Assembly: GCF_011762045.1 (NCBI RefSeq)
Contig: NZ_JAASQS010000008.1
Location: 186,001-250,000 of the forward strand
DNA length: 64,000 nucleotides
Direction of reading: 5' to 3'
Source: Rhizomicrobium electricum
GTDB taxonomy: Bacteria > Pseudomonadota > Alphaproteobacteria > Micropepsales > Micropepsaceae
Shown here piece after piece: positions 56,526 through 63,858 of this stretch. The notes beneath the pieces are model-generated. The model was given only the letters and a program-made list of their open reading frames with translations, made no database searches and was not told the DNA's origin. The number at the start of each line of letters is the position of its first letter. Position 1 is the first letter of the stretch. The position numbers and the translations under genes are program-made.

Positions 56526-57005
56526 TCAGCGCACTCCTTCCGCCAAGCGCTGCAACAGGTCGACAAGCTGGCGCGTTTCGGCGGCGGTAAGAGGGGCGAG
56601 GAACTGGTCTTGCACCGCCTTCAAGGGCGGGCCGAGGCGGTGGAATTTGGCGGCGCCCTTCGCGGTCAGGCGGACGCAATGCGAGCGGCGGTCGGCGGGA
56701 TTGGCGTCGCGCTTGACCCAGCCGCCGTCTTCCAAGGCATCGAGAAACAGCACCAGCGAAGACTTTTCGATCTGAGCGACCTCGCCCAGTTGCCGCTGGC
56801 TCATCGGGCCTTTGTCCGCCAGCGCGCCGAGGATCGCGAGTTGCCCGCCGTGCAGGCCGCTGCCTTCGATCGCCGCCATGACGCCCGCATAGAGTCGGCT
56901 TTGCGCCAGATGCAGCAGAAATCCGATGCTGGTCAGCGACGGGGTTTCCCGGCTGGGGCGGTCGGTGCGGGGGGCGGGCGGCGGCATGGGTAAATCGGTT
57001 ACCAT
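56526..57005 (-). CDS. MarR-family transcriptional regulator
   Basis: This 159-residue protein has an N-terminal Pro-rich segment, then IGFLLHLAQSRLYAGVMAAIEGSGLHGGQLAILGALADKGPMSQRQLGEVAQIEKSSLVLFLDALEDGGWVKRDANPADRRSHCVRLTAKG, which is the complete MarR winged helix. It is divergent from the membrane protein gene at 57081. A perfect 15-bp palindrome overlaps its start codon, so autoregulation and control of the divergent gene are likely. Confidence 0.92.
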   Translation of the reverse strand: MVTDLPMPPPAPRTDRPSRETPSLTSIGFLLHLAQSRLYAGVMAAIEGSGLHGGQLAILGALADKGPMSQRQLGEVAQIEKSSLVLFLDALEDGGWVKRDANPADRRSHCVRLTAKGAAKFHRLGPPLKAVQDQFLAPLTAAETRQLVDLLQRLAEGVR

Positions 57006-57025
57006 TAGATCGTCTAATAATAGAC
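57004..57025. promoter_or_regulatory. MarR-type operator between divergent genes
   Basis: ATTAGA-TCG-TCTAAT (57004-57018) is a perfect 15-bp palindrome, and GTCTA-ATAA-TAGAC (57012-57025) overlaps it. It covers the start of the MarR gene and lies 56 bp before the divergent membrane protein gene. The size and symmetry suit a MarR dimer. Confidence 0.6.
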
Positions 57026-57080
57026 AATATCGGCCGCCGGCGCTAGTCTTCTGGCGAAAGTTCGCGAAAGGATGGCTGGA

Positions 57081-58031
57081 ATGAAACGGATCGCGGCCGT
57101 GGTCACGCTGGCGTTGCTGTCGCCTCTGATCGCCGAATATCTGAGCGGCAGCCTGTCGCTGGCCGAGATCGCCGCGATGCCGGTGATGCTGGCGATGTAC
57201 GGCGGCGGCGCGGTCTTGATCCGCGAAACCGTACGGCGCAGCGGCCGCGGCTGGCCGTCCATCCTGCTCCTGGGCCTGGCCTATGCGCTGGTGGAAGAGG
57301 GGATCGCCGACCAGTCGCTGTTCAATCCTAATTTCGAAGGTCTGCGCCTTCTCGATCCGGGCTTCCTCCCGGCCCTCGGCATCGGCGTGCCGTGGACGCT
57401 CTACGTCCTCGCCATCCACGTCATCTGGAGCATCATGGTGCCGATCGCGCTCGCCGAAAGTCTGTTCCCCAGCATTCGACGCGAGCCGTGGACGGGGCGG
57501 GTCGGCGTGGCTGTCGCCGCGTTTTTCTATGCCGGCGGCGTAGCGCTGATCACGCTGTTCTTCGCCAAGACATTCTTTGCGCCACCGGCCCAGATCGCGG
57601 CCTCGGCCGCTGCGGCCGTTGTCTTCGTGGTGGCCGCTTTCATGCTGCCGCGTCCCCAGCCGAAACCGGCAGGAGCAGGACCGCGCCCGTGGCTGGTGGG
57701 TGTCGCGAGTTTCGCCGCGACCTCCGCCTTCGTTCAGCTTTACGGGCTGGGCGTGCGCATCTGGCCGTGGCAGGCGGTGGCGCTCGGCATGGTGTTGCTG
57801 CTGGTCCTGATGCTCGCAGCGGTATTCGTTTCCCATCGCCGCTCCGGCTGGACGCCGGCACAGATCTACGCCGCCGCGGCAGGCGCGCTCCTCACTTATG
57901 GCTGGACCGGTTTCTTCACCGAGATCGCATTGCATGGACCGGCGATGTTGCCCGCGCACGCAGGTTTGGCCGCCGTAATGCTTGTGCTTCTGGTTATCGC
58001 CGGATTCACCAGTTGCGTGCGCAGGCCCTGA
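57081..58031 (+). CDS. Polytopic membrane protein of an uncharacterised widespread family
   Basis: This 316-residue protein has about eight to nine helices. Conserved blocks are LSPLIAEYLSGSLSLAE, MYGGGAVLIRETVRRSGRGWPSILLLGLAYALVEEGIADQSLFNP. I recall this pattern mainly from actinobacterial membrane proteins, so acquisition by transfer is possible. The function is unknown. ATG 57081 is preferred over 57072, with AAAGGA 8 nt upstream. It is divergent from, and probably controlled by, the MarR gene. Confidence 0.82.
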   Translation: MKRIAAVVTLALLSPLIAEYLSGSLSLAEIAAMPVMLAMYGGGAVLIRETVRRSGRGWPSILLLGLAYALVEEGIADQSLFNPNFEGLRLLDPGFLPALGIGVPWTLYVLAIHVIWSIMVPIALAESLFPSIRREPWTGRVGVAVAAFFYAGGVALITLFFAKTFFAPPAQIAASAAAAVVFVVAAFMLPRPQPKPAGAGPRPWLVGVASFAATSAFVQLYGLGVRIWPWQAVALGMVLLLVLMLAAVFVSHRRSGWTPAQIYAAAAGALLTYGWTGFFTEIALHGPAMLPAHAGLAAVMLVLLVIAGFTSCVRRP

Positions 58032-58054
58032 TTTGTCCGTTTTCCTGCCTTTTT
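58021..58054 (+). terminator. Weak terminator after the membrane protein gene
   Basis: GCAGG (58021-58025) and CCTGC (58044-58048) form a short stem followed by CTTTTT. The stem is only 5 bp and the loop is long, so it is a weak case. Confidence 0.4.
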
Positions 58055-58056
58055 GA

Positions 58057-58249
58057 GAATTGGAACGATCCCGGCTTGTAGGAACGGGTGCGCACCCTTA
58101 AGTTCAGTCTTGGACAGGTACTGCCTCGTGCGTCAGGATAGCGATGCCCAGGGGCCTTAATGTTACTCACCGGGAGCTGTCCCTGACCGAGGCCGTGGCC
58201 TCGGACATATGGCGCCCACCTGCACTGCAGGCCCGTGAGGATCCAATTC
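58057..58249 (+). ncRNA. ssrS: Candidate 6S RNA
   Basis: The 193-nt segment has complementary ends: GAATTGG (58057-58063) with CCAATTC (58243-58249), stacked on ATCC (58068-58071) with GGAT (58239-58242). Further in, ACGGG (58084-58088) pairs with CCCGT (58232-58236) and GGACAG (58112-58117) with CTGTCC (58177-58182). A local hairpin CCGAGG/CCTCGG lies at about 58187-58204 on the 3' side. The rod shape, the size and the position directly upstream of the 5-formyl-THF cyclo-ligase gene match 6S RNA, which binds RNA polymerase in stationary phase. Primary-sequence identity was not checked. Confidence 0.5.
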
Positions 58250-58329
58250 CAACGGCGTTGGCGGTCCTGTCCGCTTCCCCCGAGAAAACGAAGGTTTCGG
58301 CGCCGTCCGCAGGAGGCTATCGTGCATTC

Positions 58330-58887
58330 ATGATGGAAAAACGGGATTTGCGCCGTCTTGCTGAGGCGCATCGCAAGACGCTGGTCGTGCCGGGGCACGC
58401 CGCTGTGCTGGCGGAGTATGCGGAGGCCTTGGCGCTGACGCCCGGCGTCGTCGTTGCCGGTTACGCCGCCTTTCGCGACGAGGCCGATCCCAAAGCCTTG
58501 ATGCTGGCGCTCGCCGCCCGCGGTCATGGACTGGCGCTTCCCGTCATGGTGGCGAAGGCGCAGCCGCTGCGGTTTCATGCCTGGTGCGAGACCGACGCCC
58601 TGGTCGAGCATCCCTACGGCGTCCGCGAGCCGCATCCCGATTGTCCGGTGGTGGTTCCCGACGTGCTGCTGGTACCGCTGCTGGCGTTCGACGCAGAAGG
58701 TTACCGGCTGGGCTATGGCGGCGGGTTCTACGACCGCACGCTGGAGGCGTTGCGCGCGGTGCGGCCGGTTTACGCCGTCGGCATCGCCTATGCCGGCCAG
58801 TTGCGCACCGACGTGCCGCACGGCGCGCACGACCAGCGTCTCGATGCGGTGCTGACCGAAAACGGGCTCAACCGATTTGGTTCGTGA
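58330..58887 (+). CDS. 5-formyltetrahydrofolate cyclo-ligase
   Basis: This 185-residue enzyme turns 5-formyl-THF into 5,10-methenyl-THF with ATP. It begins MMEKRDLRRLAEAHRK. The phosphate/folate loop is LAFDAEGYRLGYGGGFYDRTLEALR and the HPYGVREP motif is present. AGGAGG lies 13 nt before ATG 58330, a long but usable spacing. The frame open upstream to 58144 belongs to the RNA region. Its pairing with 6S RNA is widespread in proteobacteria. Confidence 0.94.
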   Translation: MMEKRDLRRLAEAHRKTLVVPGHAAVLAEYAEALALTPGVVVAGYAAFRDEADPKALMLALAARGHGLALPVMVAKAQPLRFHAWCETDALVEHPYGVREPHPDCPVVVPDVLLVPLLAFDAEGYRLGYGGGFYDRTLEALRAVRPVYAVGIAYAGQLRTDVPHGAHDQRLDAVLTENGLNRFGS

Positions 58888-58890
58888 TGC

Positions 58891-59463
58891 TTACAGCGTG
58901 ACGCCCGCGGCGAGAAGATCGCGCTTCAGCGTCTCGACGCCGGTGAACTGCGCCGCCTGCATCCCGACCCCGCGCGCCGCGCGGACATTGGCCGGATTGT
59001 CGTCGGTGAAGAAGCATTCCGACGGAGCAAGACCGAGCCGCCCGGTCATCAGCCGGTAAATCGCGGGGTTCGGCTTGGTGACGTGCTCTTCGCAACTGAT
59101 GACCATCTCGTCGAACAGACGCGGCAGATCGTGCTTCTCCAGGATCTGGCGCAGGAACGGCCGCATCGCGTTCGAGAGCAGCGCCGTCCGGTAGCGCGTC
59201 TTCAGCCGTTCGATCAGTGCCACGACCTCGGGATCGATCTTCACGCAGGCCCAGAATTCGGCTTCGAGGGCGGCGGGCACCGCGCCGGTCAGCGCCGACA
59301 AATGATCCAGCACTTCGGCGAGGTCGATCTCGCCCAGGTCGGCGCGTTCCACCACGCTCGCCTTGTAGGCGACGGCCGCCTCCGCCGACATGTAGCGCGG
59401 CAACACGAAAGGCGTGATCTCGGAACAAATCACACCGAAAAAGTCGAAGACGATGGCTTGCAT
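58891..59463 (-). CDS. HAD-superfamily phosphatase (YihX-like)
   Basis: This 190-residue protein has motif I VFDFFGVICSE, with the nucleophile Asp but Phe where many HADs have a second Asp. Motif II is ALLSNAM, motif III is a lysine in VTKPNPAIYRLM, and motif IV is CFFTDDNPANVRAARGVGM. It may act on small sugar phosphates. ATG 59463 is chosen from the motif position. It lies 28 bp downstream of the ICMT-like gene on the same strand. Confidence 0.92.
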   Translation of the reverse strand: MQAIVFDFFGVICSEITPFVLPRYMSAEAAVAYKASVVERADLGEIDLAEVLDHLSALTGAVPAALEAEFWACVKIDPEVVALIERLKTRYRTALLSNAMRPFLRQILEKHDLPRLFDEMVISCEEHVTKPNPAIYRLMTGRLGLAPSECFFTDDNPANVRAARGVGMQAAQFTGVETLKRDLLAAGVTL

Positions 59464-59491
59464 GAACTCTTCCCGTCTGGTGGCGCGGCGA

Positions 59492-60166
59492 TTACCAGAC
59501 AAATGGGACAAATCTGTAGCGCACCCTCGCCATATAGTCGCAGTAGCCGGGAAGCTCTCGCCGAAGCAAGCCTTCTTCGAACAATACCCGCACCCCGAGC
59601 ACGAGGATCGGCAGCGGGATGCCGAGCAAACCCAGGCGCGAGCCCAGGGCCAGCGGAATGGCGGCGTAGGCGATGACCGCGGCGCTGTACATCGGATGGC
59701 GCACGAACCGGTAAGGCCCGGTAGAGATCACATGCTGGCCGCGCTCCGGTTGCGCCCGCACGATGGCGGTGGCGAAGGTGTTCTCGGCCATCACGCGGAT
59801 GACGAGGGCGAACGCCAAAAGGACCAGCACTCCGCCGATCAGGTTGAGCCACAGCGGGCATTGGGCGGTGCCGTGCCAGCGCGCATCGAGCCCCATCGCG
59901 CCGATCCAGCCGAACAGCACGAGATTGGAGAGCGGCAACAGGATGCGATCGAAGGCCGGCTTGTCGCGACGGCCGCGTCCCATGCGCTCCTTGAGCAAAG
60001 CCGGATCGCGACGCGCCAGCCAGACCGACATCGCCGCGCCGCCGCCGAGAAGGGATCCGCACAAAACATAGGCGCCGGTCCAGGCCAAGGTTCCCGCCAG
60101 CCCGAACAACAGGCCCGCCAGCAAAGCGGTAATCGCGGCAAATTGCAGTATCAGTTTGGCGATCAT
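59492..60166 (-). CDS. Isoprenylcysteine carboxyl methyltransferase-like membrane protein
   Basis: This 224-residue protein has five or so helices and the ICMT/PEMT C-terminal signature: VISTGPYRFVRHPMYSAAVIAYAAIPLALGS, then FEEGLLRRELPGYCDYMARVRYRFVPFVW, the SAM-binding region. Bacterial members methylate unknown membrane-associated substrates. The start at ATG 60166 follows CGGGGGGAGCC. It is likely cotranscribed with the HAD phosphatase. Confidence 0.92.
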   Translation of the reverse strand: MIAKLILQFAAITALLAGLLFGLAGTLAWTGAYVLCGSLLGGGAAMSVWLARRDPALLKERMGRGRRDKPAFDRILLPLSNLVLFGWIGAMGLDARWHGTAQCPLWLNLIGGVLVLLAFALVIRVMAENTFATAIVRAQPERGQHVISTGPYRFVRHPMYSAAVIAYAAIPLALGSRLGLLGIPLPILVLGVRVLFEEGLLRRELPGYCDYMARVRYRFVPFVW

Positions 60167-60229
60167 GGCTCCCCCCGGTAATGGCCGCAAAAGGCTGGCT
60201 CGCGGCCTCTAATATGCTATGACGGCGCC

Positions 60230-61042
60230 ATGCGCATTCTCTTTATCGGCGACATCATCGGCCGGCCCGGACGGGATGTGGTGGCGGCCGAACTGCCCCG
60301 GCTCAAGGATTTGTTGAAGCCCGACTTCGTGGTCGCCAACGGCGAGAACGCGGCCGGCGGTTTCGGCGTCACGCGCGCCATCGCCGACGATCTGTTCGGC
60401 GCCGGGGTCGATTGCCTCACCACCGGCAATCACTGGGCCGATCAGCGCGAGATTCTGACTTTCATCGACGACGAAGACCGCATCCTGCGTCCGCGCAATT
60501 ATCCCGCCGGCGTGCCGGGCAAGGGCGCGGGGTTCTACGAGACCCGGTCCGGCCAGCATGTTCTGGTCGTCAACCTGATGGGCCGCGTCTTCATGGATGC
60601 GCTCGACGATCCGTTCGCCGCCGCCGAACATGAGCTCGGCGCCTGTCCGTTGGGCGAAGCCGCCGATGCGATCATCATCGACATGCACGCCGAAGCCACG
60701 TCGGAGAAAATGGCGATGGGTCACTTCTGCGACGGCCGCGCCTCCGCGGTGATCGGCACCCATTCGCATATCCCGACCGCCGACGCGCAGGTCTTGCCAG
60801 GCGGCACCGCCTATCTCACCGATGCCGGCGGCTGCTGCGACTACGATTCCGTCATCGGCATGGACAAATACGAGCCGGTGCAGCGCTTCATCCGCAAGAT
60901 GCACGGCAGCCGCTTCACGCCGGCGATGGGCCCGGCGACGCTGTGCGGCGCCTTCGTCGAGACCAACGAAAAAGGCCTCGCCACCCGCATCGACATGATC
61001 CGCGTCGGCGGAAGGCTGCAGCAGGCACTGCCGGAACTCTAG
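60230..61042 (+). CDS. YmdB-family metallophosphoesterase
   Basis: This 270-residue protein has metal-ligand motifs FIGDIIGRPGRD, VVANGENAAGGFGV, TTGNHWADQREI, IIDMHAEATSEKMAMG and GTHSHIPTADAQVLPGGTAYLTDAGGCCDYDSVIGM, all diagnostic of the TIGR00282 / YmdB family. B. subtilis YmdB is a cyclic-nucleotide phosphodiesterase that affects biofilm choice. It often lies next to the 5-FCL gene in alphaproteobacteria, as here with two genes between. Confidence 0.95.
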   Translation: MRILFIGDIIGRPGRDVVAAELPRLKDLLKPDFVVANGENAAGGFGVTRAIADDLFGAGVDCLTTGNHWADQREILTFIDDEDRILRPRNYPAGVPGKGAGFYETRSGQHVLVVNLMGRVFMDALDDPFAAAEHELGACPLGEAADAIIIDMHAEATSEKMAMGHFCDGRASAVIGTHSHIPTADAQVLPGGTAYLTDAGGCCDYDSVIGMDKYEPVQRFIRKMHGSRFTPAMGPATLCGAFVETNEKGLATRIDMIRVGGRLQQALPEL

Positions 61043-61110
61043 GCGGCGTCCGGGATGACAGGTTGGGATCGCCGCGCTAACGTCGCGCGCGTTCTTGTGC
61101 GAGGCATCCC

Positions 61111-62136
61111 ATGGAATACCGCTCTCTCGGCCGCTCCGGTTTGAAAGTTCCCGTGCTCACGCTCGGCACCGGCACGTTCGGCGGGGTCGGCGGATTTTCG
61201 TCGTGGGGAACCACCGGGCCCGAGGAAGCGCGCCGCCTCGTCGACATCTGCCTCGAATCCGGGCTCACGATGTTCGACAGCGCCGACATCTATTCGCGCG
61301 GCGAATCCGAGCGCGTGCTGGGGGCGGCGGTCGCCGGCCGGCGCGATTCCGTGCTGATCTCGACCAAGGTGACGTTTCCGACCGGTCGCGGCCCCAACGA
61401 TTGCGGCTCCTCGCGTCACTATCTCATCCGCGCCGTCGAGGCCTCGCTGAAGCGTCTCGGCACCGATTACATCGACCTGTTGCAGCTCCACGGTTACGAC
61501 GCCGAGACTCCGCACGAGGAGGTGCTGTCGACGCTCGACACCCTGATCAAGGCGGGCAAGCTGCGTTACATCGGCGTGTCGAATTTTTCCGGCTGGCATC
61601 TGATGAAGGCGCTCGGCGTCTCGGACCGTTACGGCTATGCGCGTTATGTGGCGCACCAAGCTTATTACTCGCTGGTCGGGCGCGATTACGAATGGGAGTT
61701 GATGCCGCTCGGACTTGCCGAGGGCGTCGGCGCGGTGGTGTGGAGCCCGCTCGGTTGGGGCCGCTTGACCGGCAAGATCCGCCGCGGCGCGCCGTTGCCG
61801 GAAACCAGCCGCCGCCGCGACCAGAAGCAGAACGACATCGGTCCGCATGTCGGCGACGAACACCTCTTCAAGGTGGTCGATGCGCTCGACGGCGTCGCGG
61901 CCGAGATCGGCAAGACGGTACCGCAGGTGGCCCTTAATTGGCTGTTGCAGCGGCCCGGCGTGGCGACGCTCATCATCGGCGCCCGCAACGAGCAGCAGCT
62001 GCGCGACAATCTCGGCGCAGTCGGCTGGGCGCTGACCAAGGATCAAATCGCCAGGCTCGATGCCGCCAGCGCGGTGATGCCGGCCTATCCCTATTGGCAC
62101 CAGCGCCAGTTCTCCCGCAATCCGCCGCCGGTGTAG
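61111..62136 (+). CDS. Aldo/keto reductase
   Basis: This 341-residue NADPH-dependent oxidoreductase has the catalytic tetrad Asp and Tyr in MFDSADIYSRGESE, Lys in LISTKVTF and His in LQLHGYDAETP. The cofactor segment LIIGARNEQQLRDNLGAVGWALT closes the barrel. It is of the YdhF/Tas-like subgroup. The substrate is unknown. No neighbour is clearly linked. Confidence 0.95.
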   Translation: MEYRSLGRSGLKVPVLTLGTGTFGGVGGFSSWGTTGPEEARRLVDICLESGLTMFDSADIYSRGESERVLGAAVAGRRDSVLISTKVTFPTGRGPNDCGSSRHYLIRAVEASLKRLGTDYIDLLQLHGYDAETPHEEVLSTLDTLIKAGKLRYIGVSNFSGWHLMKALGVSDRYGYARYVAHQAYYSLVGRDYEWELMPLGLAEGVGAVVWSPLGWGRLTGKIRRGAPLPETSRRRDQKQNDIGPHVGDEHLFKVVDALDGVAAEIGKTVPQVALNWLLQRPGVATLIIGARNEQQLRDNLGAVGWALTKDQIARLDAASAVMPAYPYWHQRQFSRNPPPV

Positions 62137-62241
62137 ACGGATTCGTTCCTCCCCCGCGGATGCAAATGCACGCGCCGCACGATTTCGAAAGTGCGGGGAA
62201 GGTGGCGCCGCAGGCGACGGAGGGGGTGTGCGGGGCGCGCG

Positions 62242-62277
62242 ACCAAAAAAAGAGCGCGGGAGGAGGAATCCCGCGCC
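62242..62277 (-). terminator. Terminator of ahpD
   Basis: GCGCGGGA (62254-62261) and TCCCGCGC (62269-62276) form a perfect 8-bp stem. On the minus strand it is followed by TCTTTTTTT. It lies 35 bp after the ahpD stop. Confidence 0.88.
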
Positions 62278-62311
62278 TTCAGTTTCAACAGGCAGAGAAA
62301 AACAAAGAAAC

Positions 62312-62860
62312 TCAGCCGCCTTGAGCCACGCTCGGCTCGGCGTCTTCGCCCTCGAGCACGGCAGCGACCGCATGCACGGTGGCGGCAATGCGTACCGCGG
62401 CCTGAACCTGTTCGGCGGTCATGCCGGCGTTGCGCAGCACCTTTTCATGGCTGTCGATGCAGACGCCGCAGCCGTTGATGGCGGAAACAGCGAGGCACCA
62501 CAGCTCGAAATCGGCCTTGTCGACGCCGGGCTTGCCGATGACGTTCATGCGCAGCCGCGCCGGCAGCGTCTTGTAGTCCGGGGCGGAGGCAAGATGGGTG
62601 AAGCGGTAATAGATGTTGTTCATGCCCATGATCGCCGCGGCGGCGCGGGCGGCAGTCAGCGCTTCGGGCGCAAGCTTCGGCGCGAACTCGCTGAACAGGG
62701 CGTTGGTGGTCGTCTTGTTGCGGCTGGCGAGGGCGCAGGCGATGAAGGTGCCGGCGCGCTGCTGCTCGCTCAAGAGCGTCTCGGTGGCGAGGCTGGAGAG
62801 GTTGAGCTTCAGATCGCGCGCGTATTCGGGCAGCAGATCCTTCAGCGTTTCGATAGACAT
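62312..62860 (-). CDS. ahpD: Alkyl hydroperoxidase AhpD
   Basis: This 182-residue carboxymuconolactone decarboxylase-fold protein has the active CxxC and base: Cys131, Cys134 and His138 in [20 protein letters not shown]. AhpD recycles AhpC in the absence of AhpF. ATG 62860 is chosen. It lies 138 bp downstream of ahpC on the same strand with a strong hairpin in between. Confidence 0.95.
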   Translation of the reverse strand: MSIETLKDLLPEYARDLKLNLSSLATETLLSEQQRAGTFIACALASRNKTTTNALFSEFAPKLAPEALTAARAAAAIMGMNNIYYRFTHLASAPDYKTLPARLRMNVIGKPGVDKADFELWCLAVSAINGCGVCIDSHEKVLRNAGMTAEQVQAAVRIAATVHAVAAVLEGEDAEPSVAQGG

Positions 62861-62892
62861 GGCGGGGTGACCTTGGTGCTGGGAGAAGGAAA

Positions 62893-62927
62893 CCCCGCCG
62901 GCGTGGAGGGGGGGAGCGCCGGCGGGG
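62893..62927 (-). terminator. Hairpin between ahpC and ahpD
   Basis: CCCCGCCGGCG (62893-62903) and CGCCGGCGGGG (62917-62927) form a perfect 11-bp GC stem. On the minus strand only TTTCC follows, so it probably attenuates or protects the ahpC message and lowers, without ending, ahpD expression. Confidence 0.6.
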
Positions 62928-62998
62928 CTCACTTTAGGGTCCGGCCGAAGGGAGGGGGGACATCAGCCATGACCCGCGAGTGTACAGTCGGCCTGAGA

Positions 62999-63535
62999 TC
63001 AGGCCTTGATGACCTCTTCGCCCTTGTGCCAGTTGCAGGGGCAGAGTTCGTCCGTCTGCAGAGCATCGAGCACGCGCAGCACTTCCTGCGGATTGCGGCC
63101 GACGCTCATGTCGGTGACGTAGGCGAAGCGGATGATGCCTTCGGGATCGACGATGAAGGTCGCGCGCTTGGCGACGCCCGCTTCCTCATCGAGCACGCCG
63201 AGCGCGGTCGAGAGCTTGCGGTTGACGTCGGACAGCATGGCGAAGGGCAGATCCTTCAGGTCGGCGTGATTGTTGCGCCAGGCGAGGTGGACGAATTCGG
63301 AGTCGACCGATACGCCGTAGACGACGGTATCGCGATCCTTGAAGTCGCCGTTGACCTTGCCGAAGCCGGCGATCTCCGTGGGACATACGAAGGTGAAATC
63401 CTTCGGCCAGAAGAACACGACCTTCCACTTGCCGGCATCCGAAGCCTCGGTGAAATCGGCAAAGGCGGTCTTGGGATCGGTCGAAACGACGCCCTTCACG
63501 GAAAAAGCGGGAAACTTGTCGCCAACGGTCAGCAC
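62999..63535 (-). CDS. ahpC: Peroxiredoxin AhpC
   Basis: This 178-residue peroxidase has the peroxidatic cysteine Cys51 in FFWPKDFTFVCPTEIAGF and resolving-type cysteines Cys165/Cys167 in DELCPCNWHKG. It reduces alkyl hydroperoxides and peroxynitrite, with AhpD as the likely reductant. It is the first gene of ahpCD. A palindrome resembling the iron-control element lies 43 bp upstream of the start. Confidence 0.96.
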   Translation of the reverse strand: MLTVGDKFPAFSVKGVVSTDPKTAFADFTEASDAGKWKVVFFWPKDFTFVCPTEIAGFGKVNGDFKDRDTVVYGVSVDSEFVHLAWRNNHADLKDLPFAMLSDVNRKLSTALGVLDEEAGVAKRATFIVDPEGIIRFAYVTDMSVGRNPQEVLRVLDALQTDELCPCNWHKGEEVIKA

Positions 63536-63858
63536 GGGGTATCTCCTTGAATGTCTCGGTGAGTGACTGCGCTTAAATTAGAATAACTCTAAACTGTTGT
63601 CAAAACCAAACTGACACCTGCGGCAATTTTGACCAATTCTAAATACAAGGCCTTGATTTTACTCCCTCAAATTTGAGTATGCGACGTATTCGCAATTATG
63701 AAAGCAGGCTGCCTGCGTCCCATGCGATGAAGCACGGAAGATGAGCCTTGATTTGTCCAGGGCTGCATGCAAACGATTGCATAGTCGGAAAGCACTGGCG
63801 GCAAGCTTCGCACCGAGATGATGCATGACACCCGCCGGAAAAACACCAGGAGGGTAGC
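63536..63858. other. Divergent promoter region between ahpC and the exported protein gene
   Basis: A 323-bp AT-rich stretch with several small open frames that do not look like proteins. It contains the ahpC palindrome at 63578-63594 and a further half-site ATTCTAAAT at about 63638-63646. The right end holds AGGAGGG in front of ATG 63859. Confidence 0.5.
63578..63594. promoter_or_regulatory. Palindrome upstream of ahpC
   Basis: ATTAGAATAACTCTAAA contains TTAGA and TCTAA arms around a 5-nt centre. Like the 17-mer in front of acnA, it matches 12 of 14 specified positions of the Irr iron-control element as I recall it. Binding is inferred. Confidence 0.4.

Noticed and set aside
58144..58329. 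Upstream extension of the cyclo-ligase gene
   Set aside because: The extension reads through the structured RNA region, and the conserved protein begins at ATG 58330.
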